This document shows positions 32,943 through 44,621 of a stretch of DNA of 64,000 nt, piece after piece. The stretch covers positions 159,954,397 to 160,018,396 of the forward strand of contig NC_072790.1 of the NCBI RefSeq assembly GCF_028583425.1. The letters run 5' to 3'. Position 1 is the stretch's first letter. Each line of letters starts with the position of its first letter. A program made the translations under genes and the position numbers. A model generated the notes under the pieces. That model searched no databases, was not told where the DNA came from, and saw only the letters and a list, made by a program, of their open reading frames with translations. This DNA is from Eublepharis macularius (lineage: Eukaryota; Chordata; Lepidosauria; Squamata; Eublepharidae).

Positions 32943-33484
32943 TCAGGAGGGGTGGGGTTGAGCTGAGTCATTCTGTAAGAGTTTCCCAGGGTGTGGAATG
33001 CTAATGGCGGGAGGCTTCACTGAATCCTGAGGAGGTTCTTTTGCATATGGATTGGTGCTTGATGTGCTAATCTTCTCTGCAGGGCTATTGTCGGGTGTGG
33101 AGTGTTTTGTTGGCCTGGTGTTTTTCAGAACTGGAGCCCATGCTCTGTTCATTCTTAAGGTTTCTTCTTTCCTGTTGAAGTTTTGCTTATGCTTGTGAAT
33201 TTCAATGGCTTCCCTGTGCAGTCTGACAAAGTAGTTGGAAGTGTTGTCCAGTATTTTGGTGTCCTGGAATAAGATACTGTGCCCTGTTTGCGTTAGGCTG
33301 TGTTCAGCCACTGCTGATTTTTCAGGTTGTCCAAGTCTGCAGTGTCTTTCATGTTCTTTTATTCTTGTCTGGATGCTACGCTTTGTGGTCCCAATGTAAA
33401 CTTGTCCACAGCTGCAGGGTATACGGTATACTCCTGCAGAGGTGAGGGGGTCTCTACTGTCTTTTGCTGATCGTAGCATCGTTG
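32943..33484 (-). pseudogene. PLE GIY-YIG nuclease domain, copy C
   Basis: The frame continues beyond 33484 only because it reads antisense through the RT scrap, so real coding starts near MLRSAKDSRDPL. Core: YRIPCSCGQVYIGTTKRS, RIKEHERHCRLG, FVRLHREAIEIHKH. The remainder is a low-complexity tail ending QPHPS. Identical in protein to copy D, suggesting a single recent event. No RT is joined to it. Confidence 0.85.
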
Positions 33485-33690
33485 TATTTGTACTACATCC
33501 CGACACGCACAGAAAACTATGCAAGACTGAAGCACAGCCACCTAGACTATATGGACTCCCCAAAATACATAAAGATTCAGTCCCACTCCGACCCATTGTG
33601 AGTGCCATTGGTTCACCGACATATGAATTAGCTAGACATCTGGCAGATCTCCTGCAGGACCACATCGAGTCACCAACCCACACCTCCACC
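33485..33690 (+). pseudogene. PLE reverse transcriptase scrap
   Basis: Plus-strand translation contains PRLYGLPKIHK, VPLRPIVSAIGSPTYELAR and a following helix, matching the conserved early RT block of Penelope elements. It lies in the opposite orientation to the adjoining nuclease copy C, so the RT end of the element is joined head to head with the nuclease end. The catalytic D motif is not included. Confidence 0.8.
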
Positions 33691-34050
33691 CTTTTCTTCC
33701 CTTGTGTATGGTGGGCAGGGAAAGGGGGAAGGGTGTCCCATTTGGAATGTGGATATCCATGAGATGTTATTTTACTGGTTTTACTTATTGTATCTTATTT
33801 ATTTTTGTGACCTGCCCTAAGCCTGCTTGCGGGAAGGGCGGGCTAAAAATCCAGTAAATAAATAAATAAAATATATAACAATAATAGCAATTATACCATC
33901 TATGAAATAGGAAGTGCCCCAGCAAAACAATTTCTTTAAATACAAGTATTATAATTTTATAGACTAAAGGGGTCAATTGGATAAGCTTTGCCTGGATAGA
34001 TATTCAATTCAGCCATATAATTCAATATTGGAAACCCGAAAAATACAACG

Positions 34051-34587
34051 ATGCTACGATCAGCAAAAGACAGCAGAGACCCCCTCACCTCTGCAGGAGT
34101 ATACCGTATACCCTGCAGCTGTGGACAAGTTTACATCGGGACCACAAAGCGTAGCATCCAGACAAGAATAAAAGAACATGAAAGACACTGCAGACTTGGA
34201 CAGCCTGAAAAATCAGCAGTGGCTGAACATAGCCTAACTCAAACAGGGCACAGTATCTTATTCCAGGACACCAAAATACTGGACAACACTTCCAACTACT
34301 TTGTCAGACTGCACAGGGAAGCCATTGAAATTCACAAGCATAAGCAAAACTTCAACAGGAAAGAAGAAACCTTAAGAATGAACAGAGCATGGGCTCCAGT
34401 TCTGAAAAACACCAGGCCAACAAAACACTCCACACCCGACAATAGCCCTGCAGAGAAGATTAGCACATCAAGCACCAATCCATATGCAAAAGAACCTCCT
34501 CAGGATTCAGTGAAGCCTCCCGCCATTAGCATTCCACACCCTGGGAAACTCTTACAGAATGACTCAGCTCAACCCCACCCCTCCTGA
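34051..34587 (+). pseudogene. PLE GIY-YIG nuclease domain, copy D
   Basis: An intact 178-codon frame with YRIPCSCGQVYIGTTKRS (residues about 17-34) and RIKEHERHC. It lacks the RT and so represents the C-terminal third of the family protein. In the family, the nuclease nicks target DNA for integration. The terminal repeat follows directly (34588-34778). Confidence 0.85.
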
Positions 34588-34655
34588 GTAGATACAAATG
34601 ACCTACATCTTTTCCACACTGTGACACTGAGAGATCTCTGTCTTTTGGTGCTACA

Positions 34656-34696
34656 CCTCTGAAGATGCCAGCCACAGCTGCTGGCGAAACGTCAGG
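34656..34696 (+). ncRNA. Hammerhead-like motif, PLE copy D
   Basis: CUGAAGA at 34659-34665, U34666 unpaired, helix II 34667-34672 with 34680-34685, GAAA 34686-34689, then CGUC with predicted cleavage after C34693. Helix I CCU/AGG is followed by an internal loop and an outer UUGG/CCAA pairing. Helix III would be only AC/GU with no loop, so cleavage might require two molecules. Confidence 0.5.
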
Positions 34697-35482
34697 AACT
34701 ACAATGCCAAGACCACGGCAATACAGCCCGGAAAACCCCCAACAACCATCGTTCTCCGGCCGTGAAAGCCTTCGACAATACAAAATTGTTCACCATTGGT
34801 ACCTTACACCCCAAAAATTAGCTAAAATCTATTTCAACAGCTTGACCCTATGTTGGAAGAAATGCAGAGAACTTGGCACATTTGCACACTGCTGGTAGAA
34901 GTGCAAGCATATAGCAGAATTCTGGGGAATTTTTTAAACCAAATTACCCTTACCACATCTTACTCTATACCCCTAAAGCCAGAATTAATTTTTCTAGACT
35001 TTTGGAAAGATCAAACACTACCACAAATCAGACAAGACTTAATATCTACCTTGTTAGTAGCGGTTAAAACCGCTATAGCTTCGAGATGGAAATCACACTT
35101 GCCACCAAATCTATCTACCTGGTTCACAAAAGTCTGGGAACAACTAATAATGGGAAAAAATAACTGATGGAATACACCTACTGGCAAACCCTTCAGGAAC
35201 AACAGATTTCTATGCGACATGGCAAACCTTTTAAGATTTTCTTTCTAAGAATGATTTACTATTAACAAAATTCCCTTACCAAGCAATTATCAATCTGGAA
35301 GTTTAGGATCTACAATAATTTTTAGGGAACTTAATTATGAAAATTTATCACTATAAGCATATTTGATTGTTTTAATTTTTTTGTACAAAGGTTGTAGAAA
35401 TGTAGTATGGGTATGATAGTTGTATGTTTGTTTGGAAGAAATAATAAAAATATTATTTTAAAAATGGGTGGCTGTGATGCCA

Positions 35483-35929
35483 CTTCCAGGTTATTGCCAG
35501 AAGTGATATCACAATATGTGTGACACTGTCCCCTCATTTTCTTCCCACTGCTTGGAAGAAAGCAGTTAGAGGGCAGCAGCAGAAGTGGAACCATGCCTGC
35601 CACCACCAGATGTGTGGCAAACCTTACCTCCAGCTTAGCGCAGAAGCAAGATCATTTTGGTTGGTATGCTGAACAAGTAACTCCAGTTAGAAATTAACAG
35701 GATAAAAGGCCAGTAACCTTGAAACGAAATAAAGTAGATCTGGTGATAACTTCTACAGGACCCACTTCTGTTAGAATGTGCCTGCGCAGATTTTGAAGAG
35801 GATTCAGTACAACTGTCCCTGTACTGGACACGCATTAGGTCTTCCACCTCTGCTGGTGCCTTATCTGCCCACAATGTAGCTAGCAGAGTCAAGGGAAGGG
35901 AAATCTGAAAGTAACACAAAAGCTATCTC
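35483..35929. other. No feature recognised
   Basis: Non-coding sequence. A GAAGTGATATCAC phrase near 35500 recalls the foldback at 22314-22412. Confidence 0.4.
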
Positions 35930-36185
35930 TGTTCACTTTATTCACCCCATGCATAGTTTTAATTTCTATCATGTCTCCACCTTAGCCTTCTCTTTTTTTC
36001 TAAATTAAAAACTCCTAGATTCTTCAGCCTTTCCTCATAGGAAAGCTGTTCCAACCCTTGATCAGCTATGTTGCCTTCTTTTGTACTTTTTGTCACTCTA
36101 CAATATCCTATTTGAGACACAGCAACCAGAACTATACACAGTATTTCAAATGATGCCACACCACAGCTCTATACAAGAGAATTCT
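35930..36185 (-). pseudogene. CR1 LINE ORF2 fragment
   Basis: The minus-strand frame 35959-36159 reads EQLSYEERLKNLGVFNLEKK then LRWRHD, equivalent to YEERLRVLGMFSLEKRR in the CR1 at 18534-21270. Truncated on both sides. Confidence 0.75.
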
Positions 36186-37423
36186 TAGGCAAAAAACTTA
36201 TCATACATTCTGAGTAAATCCTTGTTTTTAAAAGCATGTCATTCATTGCAAGAAAGAGACTTGTAGAAATTTTTCTCAGCGTGCCCCCAAATTTCCAGGT
36301 TTTCCTTTGGAAGATCTGCAAAAAGTCCATGGAAAAACTCACAAGAAAATGTTTTTCCCCCTGAGGCTTTTCATCTCTATTTTGAGCCCTGAGACCACTG
36401 AATGGAGAACAGTGTTCCCCCTGAGAACACATTAGTTGGCTATCTTGATTAGAGGCATACAATTGAATTTGCGGGGAGGCATAGAAAATTCCCATTGTGA
36501 AGCTATTTCCTGTTATGTACAAATAGATTTTTAAAACTATAAACACCAATCTTTTGAGTTCTAAAAATTTCTATCTCTTTGTTGAACTGACACATCCATG
36601 TCCAATAGGCTATTAAAAATAGCAAGGTTTGACCATAAAATGATTGGTAAGCTCCCTCAGAATCTCACTTACTGGGATTGCAGTGCATCACTCTTACAAT
36701 TTAATCACAGCTTGCAAGATGCTATTGTTTGTTGACTTAAATATAAGCATACATATCGACACTCTAAAGCCGGCCTGGCGTCCTTTCTCCTCTTTCCCCC
36801 CTCTCAGCTTTAACCATCATTCTCTCAACTTCTGATGCTTTCTTGGAATGTTTCCTGCCTTCAGAATAAGAGGAACACAATGCAAGATTTGTTCTAGATG
36901 TCCTCATTTTGTTTAGAAGGCAGAAGATATTTGAGTCATAGAAATGCTCTGTGATGTCAAGCAAATGGGATCTAGGAACCTTTACATCTTTGGCTCCAAT
37001 TCACAGCATGGACAAAACAAACTCATAAACCCAAATACTATGCCAGAAAGGCAGAACTGCTGTTTTTTGTTACAAGCCATGGAACCTTGTCTCCAGCTGT
37101 GTTTAATTGTCTCTCCTTCATATCTTTCTTTGTCAGCAGTTCATGTCTTCAACTTTGATTTATAATTGCCCTGGTTCACCTCTTTCCTATTATCCTCCAG
37201 CTCCATTTTACATGTATTTTACTTAAGAATCTATCTGGGTCACAATGCTCATTTAATGGTAGAAGTGGGAGGTTGCATTTTTTCCCAAATGCACTATAAA
37301 AATAATTAAAAGAGACATAAGCAAGTGGAGTTTTATACAACCCCTCATACAGAGGCCTCTCCTGTTGCCTTGGAAATCCAGTTAAACACATGGGTGAACT
37401 ACCAAACTCCAGGTAGATGGAAG
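36186..37423. other. No feature recognised
   Basis: Long stretch without repeats I can name. Frames at 36169-36549 and 37176-37391 have no domain. Confidence 0.4.
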
Positions 37424-37642
37424 TAGGTTTGCCAACTTCATGTTGGGAAATTCCTGGAGATTTGAAGCTGGAGCCTGGAGTGGATGGAGTTTGGGAAGAG
37501 GACGGACCTCAATGGGGTATTAATGCCGTAGAGTCCACTCTCTGAAGCTGCTATTTTCTCCAGGGGGAACTGATCTCTGTAATCTAGAGATCAGTTATAA
37601 TTCTGAGATCTCCAGGCCCCACCTGGAGGATGGAAACTCTAG
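37424..37642 (-). repeat. MITE-like repeat with TAGGTTTGCC ends, copy 2
   Basis: Inverted relative to 29151-29366. It shares CTGATCTC, GAGATCTCCAGGCCCCACC and CAATGGGGTATTAATGCC with the counterpart's GGCATTATACCCCACTGA. Confidence 0.6.
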
Positions 37643-38240
37643 CTGGAAGCCACTTAAAATTGACTGGATTTGTGGAACATTCTGGGTTTGGAATTTTTTG
37701 TGATTAGAACAAGTTGCCGGTATGACCTAAGAATTCAATCTAGAAAAGATTCAATTTGCTGCGAAAGCTCTCAAAATATAGGATAACCAATACTCAAGCT
37801 ATAAACCACGGCTAAAAGTCTACATCTTATGAACATGTGGGAAACTTCTGAGTAAACTCACATATTGTGAATTTAATCCTCTGAGAGCATGCATAAGGCC
37901 CATTGAAATGAACAGGAGCTGCAGAAAAAACTTGTTGCAGCCTTTGTGAAAGTTTCACTCCTTTCAATAGGGCTTATGTAGAAGTATATTCTGCCCCATC
38001 TTTCTTGATGTCAGCACCCACAGCCTGCTGATTTCTGCATATTGAGGAGGTTTCAGTTGCTTGGACAGGGCGTTTGTTGGCGGCATGCTCTAGTTTGATT
38101 TTATATTTTTAATCTTTTGCCTGTTGTTTGGTTTGGTTTTTGGAGGGAGAAAAAAACTAACTTGTAGGAACATAAGTTACTGCGAAGGAGTTTCTTTTGA
38201 CCAGCTGTGGCTTTCTTTTCTCTCTTTTTCCCCTCCCTTA
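37643..38240. other. No feature recognised
   Basis: Non-coding stretch before the gypsy 2 LTR. Confidence 0.4.
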
Positions 38241-38658
38241 TGTCAGACTGTGGCTTAATAAAAGTTGCAATCCAGACTATCTCTTGCAATTAGACATGAG
38301 TCCATTGGTTTCAAAAGATTTTACTGAATATAAACAACCATTATAGTCCACTATCCAAGATGCAATATCTTGGCTGGTACATGAGTATTGTTACGAATGA
38401 CAGGCAAAGGTTAAGGTACAGAATAGCATACCCCTGTAGGCCCCATCCTCCCCCCACAGTTCTCAAAACAAATGGCTTGAGGCTGAGAAAGTGAAAGTTT
38501 CCCAAGGCTGGAAAGACTGTAGTCAAAACATTCCTCTTCTTTGAGATCACTGTTACTGGACTGCTTGTCACCTGCAAAAGAAGAGCTTAAAACACTGACA
38601 GGATTAAAATGGAGTCTCTCTGGTTAGATCACACAAGGAACTTATGTCAGACCTGACA
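38241..38658 (-). repeat. 3' LTR of gypsy element 2
   Basis: TGTCAGGTCTGACATAAG at its 5' end (38658) and CAGTCTGACA at its 3' end (38241) give TG...CA ends over 418 bp. It is preceded by the purine tract AGAGGGGGCAGAAA. Confidence 0.7.
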
Positions 38659-38670
38659 TTTCTGCCCCCT

Positions 38671-40245
38671 CTAAAATGTCCTTCCCCCTGGTTTGAGAGG
38701 GTAGAGATTGTGAAAAGATTTAACCAATCTAGGAGCATGAACATGAATATCCTCCACCCACTCATCAAACCCAGAATCAAAGTCCTTCCACCTGATGAGG
38801 TAAAACAACCTATTATGTTTGATTTTAGAGTCCAAAATTTGTTGTACTTCATAATGGACTTGATCATCAATCAGAGTTGGTCTGGGAGGAGCATGGGTAT
38901 GCCACTGATTTGCTGGAGGGACCCTTTTCAGCAAGCTGATGTGGAAAGTCGGATGGACGTGGCGGAGGTTCTTTGGCAAATCAAGTGCTACAGTCACTTT
39001 ATTGATGATTTCCATTTTGGAAATGGTCCCAAATATTTTAGCACCAATTTACGGCTGGTTTGGGCGAGTTTCAAATTTTTTGTAGATAAATACACAAGGT
39101 CTCCTGGATACAATTCCCAGTCAGCCACACGATGGCGATCAGCATATTTTTTATAGTCCTGCTTAGCTTTGGTAAGATGTTGTTGAATAAGAGTCCATTG
39201 CTGAGCTGCCTCCCCCCACCATTCTGAAACATCATTGGAGGCTGTTGCGGGGGGAAGAGCTTCAAAAGGAAATGGTTTGAAATGGTAGCCATAAACTACT
39301 TTGAACGGGGTTTCTCCTGTAGACGCATGTACACTATTGTTGTAAGAAAATTCTGCTAAGGGCAATAAATCAATCCAATTGTCTTGTTGGAAGTTAATGT
39401 AACAACGGAGAAACTGTTCTAATAATTAATTAGTTTTTTCGGACTGTCCATCGGTTTGCGGATGGTGTGCGGAACTTAAACCTTGCTCAATTCCGATTAG
39501 TTGCATAAGCTCCCGCCAGAAGTTGGCAACGAATTGTCCGCCGCGGGCGGATATTACCTTTGATGGAAAAGAATGGAGTTTTACAATGTATTTCAGAAAA
39601 ATATCTGCCAATCTTTTTGCCGAGGTCATAGTAGTGCAAGGAATGAAGTGGGCTTGCTTGGAAAAGATCCACCACTACTAAAATACAGGTGTGGTTTTTT
39701 GAGGGGGGAAGATCTGTGATGAAATCCATAGAAATAACTTCCCACGGTCTACTTGGAGTTTCAACGGGCTGCAAAAGTCCAGGAGGTTTACCCTTTCGCG
39801 TTTTGGCGCTGAGGCAAATGGGACACGAAGCTACATATTGTGAAATGTCTTTGTGCATGCCCGGCCATCAAAATTGTCTCTGGACCAGATGAAGTGTTTT
39901 TAAATATCCGTAATGGCCGGCTGTTGGGGCATCATGACAGCGTTGCAGCACTTCTTTTCTTAGACTCTTTGGTACATAAAATCGATTACCCCAAAGCCAT
40001 TCCCCTTGTTCGGATTGAGATAATTTCTCTTTGGGCATACTGTCCTCCTCCTTTTCGATTCCGCTTTTCAGTTTTTGTCTCCACCCATTGTCAGTCTGAG
40101 AAGGTTGTGCTGCGCAACTGCGCGTAGTAACCACATCCCCCAGTTGGGTAGGCGAAAATACTGTGTCTATTGTTTCCTCCCGCTTGCTTTTGTGTTGGGG
40201 CATGTGCAAAAGGGCGTCCGCCAGGAAGTTAGTTTTGCCAGGCAA
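38671..40245 (-). pseudogene. Integrase and chromodomain, gypsy element 2
   Basis: The zinc-binding region (HDAPTAGHYGY, CPICLSAK) and the first catalytic aspartate (MDFITDLP) are present. The second is lost: the motif reads SARGGQF where element 1 has SDRGVQF. The glutamate context DGQSEKTN remains. A stop at 39868-39870 and a frameshift near VVDLF break the frame. The GPY/F region (KYLGPFP) and chromodomain (YEVQQILDSK, FYLIRWKDF) follow in 38671-39365. Confidence 0.85.
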
Positions 40246-40284
40246 GAATTGGAGAGTGAAATTGAATTTTGAAAAGTATTCCGC

Positions 40285-41394
40285 TCATCTTAGCTGTTTG
40301 GCGTTGAGTCTCCGAGGACTGCGTAACGCTTCTAATTTTTTGTGATCTGTCCAAACCTCAAACGGATGGCGCACCCCTTCTAGCCAATGTCTCGAAGTGG
40401 AGAGTGCCACTTTTACAGCAAATGCCTCCTTCTCCCAAACATTCCAATTCCTTTCTGCTTCAGAAAATTTACGTGAAAGGTATGCACAAGGCTTGAGGAT
40501 ATTGTCTATTCCCCGTTGGAGAAGGACTCCCCCAATCGCCGTATCACTGGCGTCTACCTGCACTATGAATGGGCGATTTTCATCGGGGTGTTGCAGCACT
40601 GGTTCGGATATGAATTGCTGCTTTAATTGATTAAAGGCTGAGTGGCATTGTGGTGTCCAATTCAATTTAGCTTTTGGTTTTTTAGCTTGCTCCCCTTTGT
40701 CTTTAGTCTTTAGGAGTTCAGTGAGGGCGAGAGTTATTTGGGCGAAGTTTTGTTCAAATTCTCTATAGAAGTTGGCAAACCCCAGGAATGATTGCAGTTC
40801 TTTACGATTTGTGGGGGTTTGCCAGTCTTGAACGGCTTTCACTTTGCCTGGATCCATTCTTAATCCATCTTTTGAGATGCAATATCCCAAATAAGTAAGC
40901 TCAGTTTTGTGAAATTCACATTTAGATAATTTGATGGGCAAATTATTACACATGAGAGTAGTTAATACTTGTTGCACTAGGCGAACATGTTCGTCTTCAG
41001 ATTCAGAGTAAATTAACACATCATCTAGGTAAACAACTACTCCCTTATACAAAAACTTGTGCAGTACTTCATTGATCATGGACATGAAAACCGAAGGGGC
41101 CCCAGCCAAGCCAAAAGGCATGACTAAATATTCATATTGTCCCAATGGCGTGTTGAATGCAGTTTTCCACTCATCCCCCTCTCGTATACGAACGTGAAAA
41201 TAAGCATCTTTTAAGTCCAATTTTGTGAAGATCTTACCTTGGGCCACGACGTTGAGTAGATCCCTGATGAGAGGTATGGGATAGGCGTTTGTGGAGGAGA
41301 CTGCATTAAGTCCTCTGAAGTCAGTGCACAGTCGCAATCCTCCATCTTTCTTTTTAACAAACAATACTGGTGCAGCATGGGGGCTGTTTGCTGG
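40285..41394 (-). pseudogene. Reverse transcriptase and RNase H, gypsy element 2
   Basis: Full palm with LDLKDAYFHVRI, YEYLVMPFGLAGAPS and the catalytic VVYLDDVLIYS. The connection and RNase H follow (IVQVDASDTAIGG, EKEAFAVK, WTDHKKLEAL). The frame opens after a stop at 41395-41397 that separates it from protease and closes at a stop at 40285-40287. Apart from these stops the domain is intact. Confidence 0.9.
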
Positions 41395-42069
41395 TCAGAT
41401 GAATCCCCTTTGAAGATTAGTGTCAATGAATTTTCGGAGCTCCTCTCTTTCATTTGGGCTCATGGGATAAAGTCTGCCTTTGGGTAATGTGGCTCCCGGG
41501 ATGAGTTCCACTGCGCAATCTGTTCTCCTATGGGGAGGTAAGGTGTTGGCCTCTTCTTCGGTGAAAGCTTGTAAATAGGCTCTGTACTGTTTAGGTATTT
41601 GGTTAATTTCCTCCTGGGTCAGGAGTGCTTGTTCTATGAGGGTAGGATTATTACCCCAATTCTGGTCCCAGCGATGAGTTTTGCAGCTATCTGTCTTGAA
41701 GGTGATGCTTCCAGCTGCCCAATTAATGTCTGGGTTGTGGTCCCACAACCATCTGCTTCCCAAAAGTAATGGGTATTTTGCTGTAGAGCTAATTACAAAT
41801 GATCTTGTCTCCCAATGTTGCCCCATGCCTGTAATGACGGGTACTGTTTCGGTGGTGACTGGATTCATATTAGTGCCATCCATCTGTTCAAAAATGACTG
41901 GATTTTCAAGTTCTTTTATTGGGAGCACTAATCCGTTCACTAGAGCTGGTGCAATTATATCTCTGGAGCACCCAGAGTCAATAAGCGCTTGCACCCGAAT
42001 ATGAGTCTTTCGTTCAGGATTAACTAATGTAACAGGCATGAATAGTATGGACCCGTGAGGTCTATCCAC
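41395..42069 (-). pseudogene. Protease region, gypsy element 2
   Basis: Active-site ALIDSGCSRDIIAPAL and the flap-like LLGSRWLWDHNPDINW are in one frame with RT. The following linker contains DCAVELIPG, typical of the start of gypsy RT. It ends at a single stop before RT. Confidence 0.85.
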
Positions 42070-42110
42070 TATGGGAACTGACTGAGTTTTGATCTGCTGT
42101 TTGGGTCCGT

Positions 42111-43035
42111 TTACAACAGATCCATCTCGTTTCCCGAATTAGGACTTTCGGGTGCTTCTTCACAGATTAGAGCGGTTGGGTCAAAGTCCATAATTTCCTC
42201 TAGCTCTAATCCTTTTTCGGGAGGATTTCTTCTGAACGTACCTCTCCCTCGTGAAGTTCGCGGAGCAGGCGTTGGGCGGGACGGCTGGGGAAGGGTGGCA
42301 GGGGTTGGACGCCTTGGTGGGAACGGAGTTCTCTGCACAGGCCGGAGTGGACACTGCACTGCGAAGTGACCGCTTTGGCCACAAAGTAGACACAGTCCTT
42401 GTTGCCATCTAGCATCTCTCGCTCCTCTAGCTGCATATCCTGCCCCTCTGCCCCCTCTAACAATTATGGAGGTTTGCTGGTGGCCGGCCGATTGCTGTTG
42501 CTCAACCAGGCACACTTCTTGCATTCGGTTCTCTACTTCACAAGCTAATTGAATCCAACCCAAGAGTGTGGGAGGATTATCTTGCATAAGGGCTCTATCC
42601 AACAGTCTGGGATTCATGCCTTGCTTGAACATAATTATTTTGGTGGTTTCCTCACACCTTGGGCATTTGGCAGCTAGCTGTCGGAATTTTGTAACATAGT
42701 CCCTAGCCGACATGCTACCTTGCCTGATCGATTGTAATTCTGTTCGGGCTCTGCTTTCTTCTAGTGGGTCTTCATATTGCGCTCGGAGCGCATCTACCAA
42801 ACTCTGTAGGGAATCTAATTCTGGAGCCCCCAAATCGTACAAGGCTACATACCATTCCGCTGCTTTTCCTTGCAGACGTGATGCCAAATGCTCGATTTGA
42901 CTCGCTTTGTCTCCGAACAAGTGTCCCCAACGATTGAAAAATTGTAGTGCTTGTACTAGAAAAAATCCCAACTTCAAGGGATCTTCATCGAAAGTAGCTT
43001 CCAATTTTACCCATCCCATGGGTAAATTTAGATCC
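42111..43035 (-). pseudogene. Gag, gypsy element 2 (N-terminally truncated)
   Basis: Capsid-like segment starting WVKLEATFDEDPLKLGFF, followed by YEDPLEESRARTELQ and an intact CCHC zinc knuckle (CLLCGQSGHFAVQC). It ends in SGNEMDLL, as in element 1. Residues read upstream of 43035 are flanking sequence, not gag. The capsid fold is related to that in domesticated RTL genes of mammals. Confidence 0.85.
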
Positions 43036-43899
43036 GGGAACAGATGGGCAATGAAACAGAAAGGATAGAGCTGGCAGCTAGAGGCAAAATATGCACCTCC
43101 CCCTTTTAACAATGTCTCTGGTGATTTTAATAGAGACCAAGTGAGGGACAAGCATAGCACTTGCAATTTGTAGTACAAAAAAAATGGATGCTTAATCCAC
43201 AGTTTGGTTTTAATTAGCTTGATTCATCAGATTTCTCCTGAACAAAAGAAAAGGGGTAGGGGGAGAACTGCTCACTTAAGATTTTCCTCCTTCAGCCTCC
43301 CACTGTTTCAAAATAGTGTTTACTATGGGTGATCATTCCTTCCCTCTGTTAAATCCCAAGCAAACTGGGTGGGAGAGAGGGAAGCAGCTGGGGCAGGCAG
43401 CCTTTGTACAGCTCCACCGCTCGACGACAGGGAGTTATGGGGCAAGCTTGGCTTCCCTGGATGCTGAGCGTAGAGGGAGAGAGACAAGAAGCAAAGCTGC
43501 CAAGCTAACCAGCAGCAGAAGAGCAGGGGGAAGGGGAGCCCACAATGAGTCATTTAAATGACATTGGTGGGCAAAATAACAGCCTATTACAGGCTTCCTT
43601 TGGGGAGAGCTGGTTCCAAATTTATATATTGAAACAGTGATATAACATACATCTGAATATGGGTTTTAAAAACCCCTCATCAGCAGTGACGCGAGCTCAT
43701 CCACCGCCCATTATACTGCCTTTTCTGCAGTATGTGAACTTTGAAAATGCGACGCAACCACAAAAGTCAAGACATTTGACCCAGCATGTGAATGCTGTGT
43801 CATGAAAGTGGGATTGGAAATGGCGCAACACAAGCACAAAAATAACGCAGTGAGGAAATGGCCCTAGTTTATCTGGTATAGTATAACTCCAATAAGATA
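43036..43899. other. No feature recognised
   Basis: Flank between gypsy 2 and the LINE. It contains a tetra-purine rich part (43370-43550) but no domain or clear repeat. Confidence 0.4.
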
Positions 43900-44621
43900 T
43901 TTTTGAGATCTTATAATGAAACCTTTAGTTTATTCAAAGAAGGGTTCTGGTCAAACATGTCAGGCTAATAAGAATTTTCTTCTCTCTGTCTTTCGAAGGT
44001 CTAAAGCACAGACGGAAGACATAGAGATTTGTAGGTCCCAAATTATATTTATACTCAAAACTCTTAATACAGAGAAGGGGAAGTATAAAGATTTACAGTA
44101 TCAGAACTGTTTTTCTATGCAGTGTCAGAATTCTAACAGGGAGGCTATGGGGCTCTCTGAAGTAAATAATGGGAATGTCCAATTTCTGTTTTAGTTGATG
44201 AATCTAACCAAGGTGCCATTTTGGCAAGTAGATTCCTGGATTCAAACACTAACTTAGTGTTAGAACCTATTGAGGCTAATTTGTTTTCTTCTTTTTGTAC
44301 TTTGACTGCAAATGAGCAGGATAATCTGATAAAGTGATTTCAGCTTCTTCAGTAAAAAATATAGAAATTGCAACAAAGTTCCCCTCAATTAGTCAATAAT
44401 CTTTTGCTAGATAAAACTATAATTGATATTTCTTCTCCTCCTCTTCAATTGACTACTAGTCCTCAATCTTTTGAGAATATGACAAAGGGACAGTGATCCT
44501 TCTACCTGTGGAACATGAGGTATTAGTATGTAATTCTAATAGTAACAGCTGTGTAGTATACGAACAAGATATTATTGCAGAGATGATGCAAGACTGATTC
44601 TATGGTCCCCAAGTAAAGATA

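Larger units (their letters stand above)
32783..34778. mobile_element. Penelope inverted doublet (copies C and D)
   Basis: A minus-strand PLE 3' part (32783-33484) and a plus-strand one (about 34040-34778) encode identical 178-residue nuclease and tail segments. Between them lie a plus-strand RT scrap (33485-33690) and about 350 bp of other sequence, including a LINE-type tail (33760-33875). The 18-bp TACAAAATTGTTCACCAT occurs at 32765-32782 and 34779-34796, so the pair was one insertion event into L1. Confidence 0.9.
32648..35465 (+). mobile_element. L1 LINE 3' end, interrupted by a Penelope doublet
   Basis: L1 ORF2 C-terminal coding resumes on either side of the insertion: NKDWEQIW before it, and KIVHHWYLTPQKLAK, CWKKCRELGTFAHCW after it (34783-35165). 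It ends in an A-rich tail (35425-35465). GGGTGGCTGTGATRCCA flanks the element (32631-32647 and 35466-35482), a 17-bp target duplication with one mismatch. Confidence 0.85.
38241..43035 (-). mobile_element. Chromodomain Ty3/gypsy retrotransposon, element 2 (5'-truncated)
   Basis: Same order and close relative of element 1: partial gag with intact zinc knuckle, protease, RT-RNase H, integrase with chromodomain, PPT, LTR. It is better preserved; protease through the first half of integrase lies in one frame with only three stops. It ends abruptly within gag near 43035, and no 5' LTR is present. Confidence 0.9.

Noticed and set aside
33485..33689. N-terminal extension of the minus-strand PLE nuclease frame
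   Set aside because: This part reads antisense through the plus-strand RT scrap, so it is not PLE protein.
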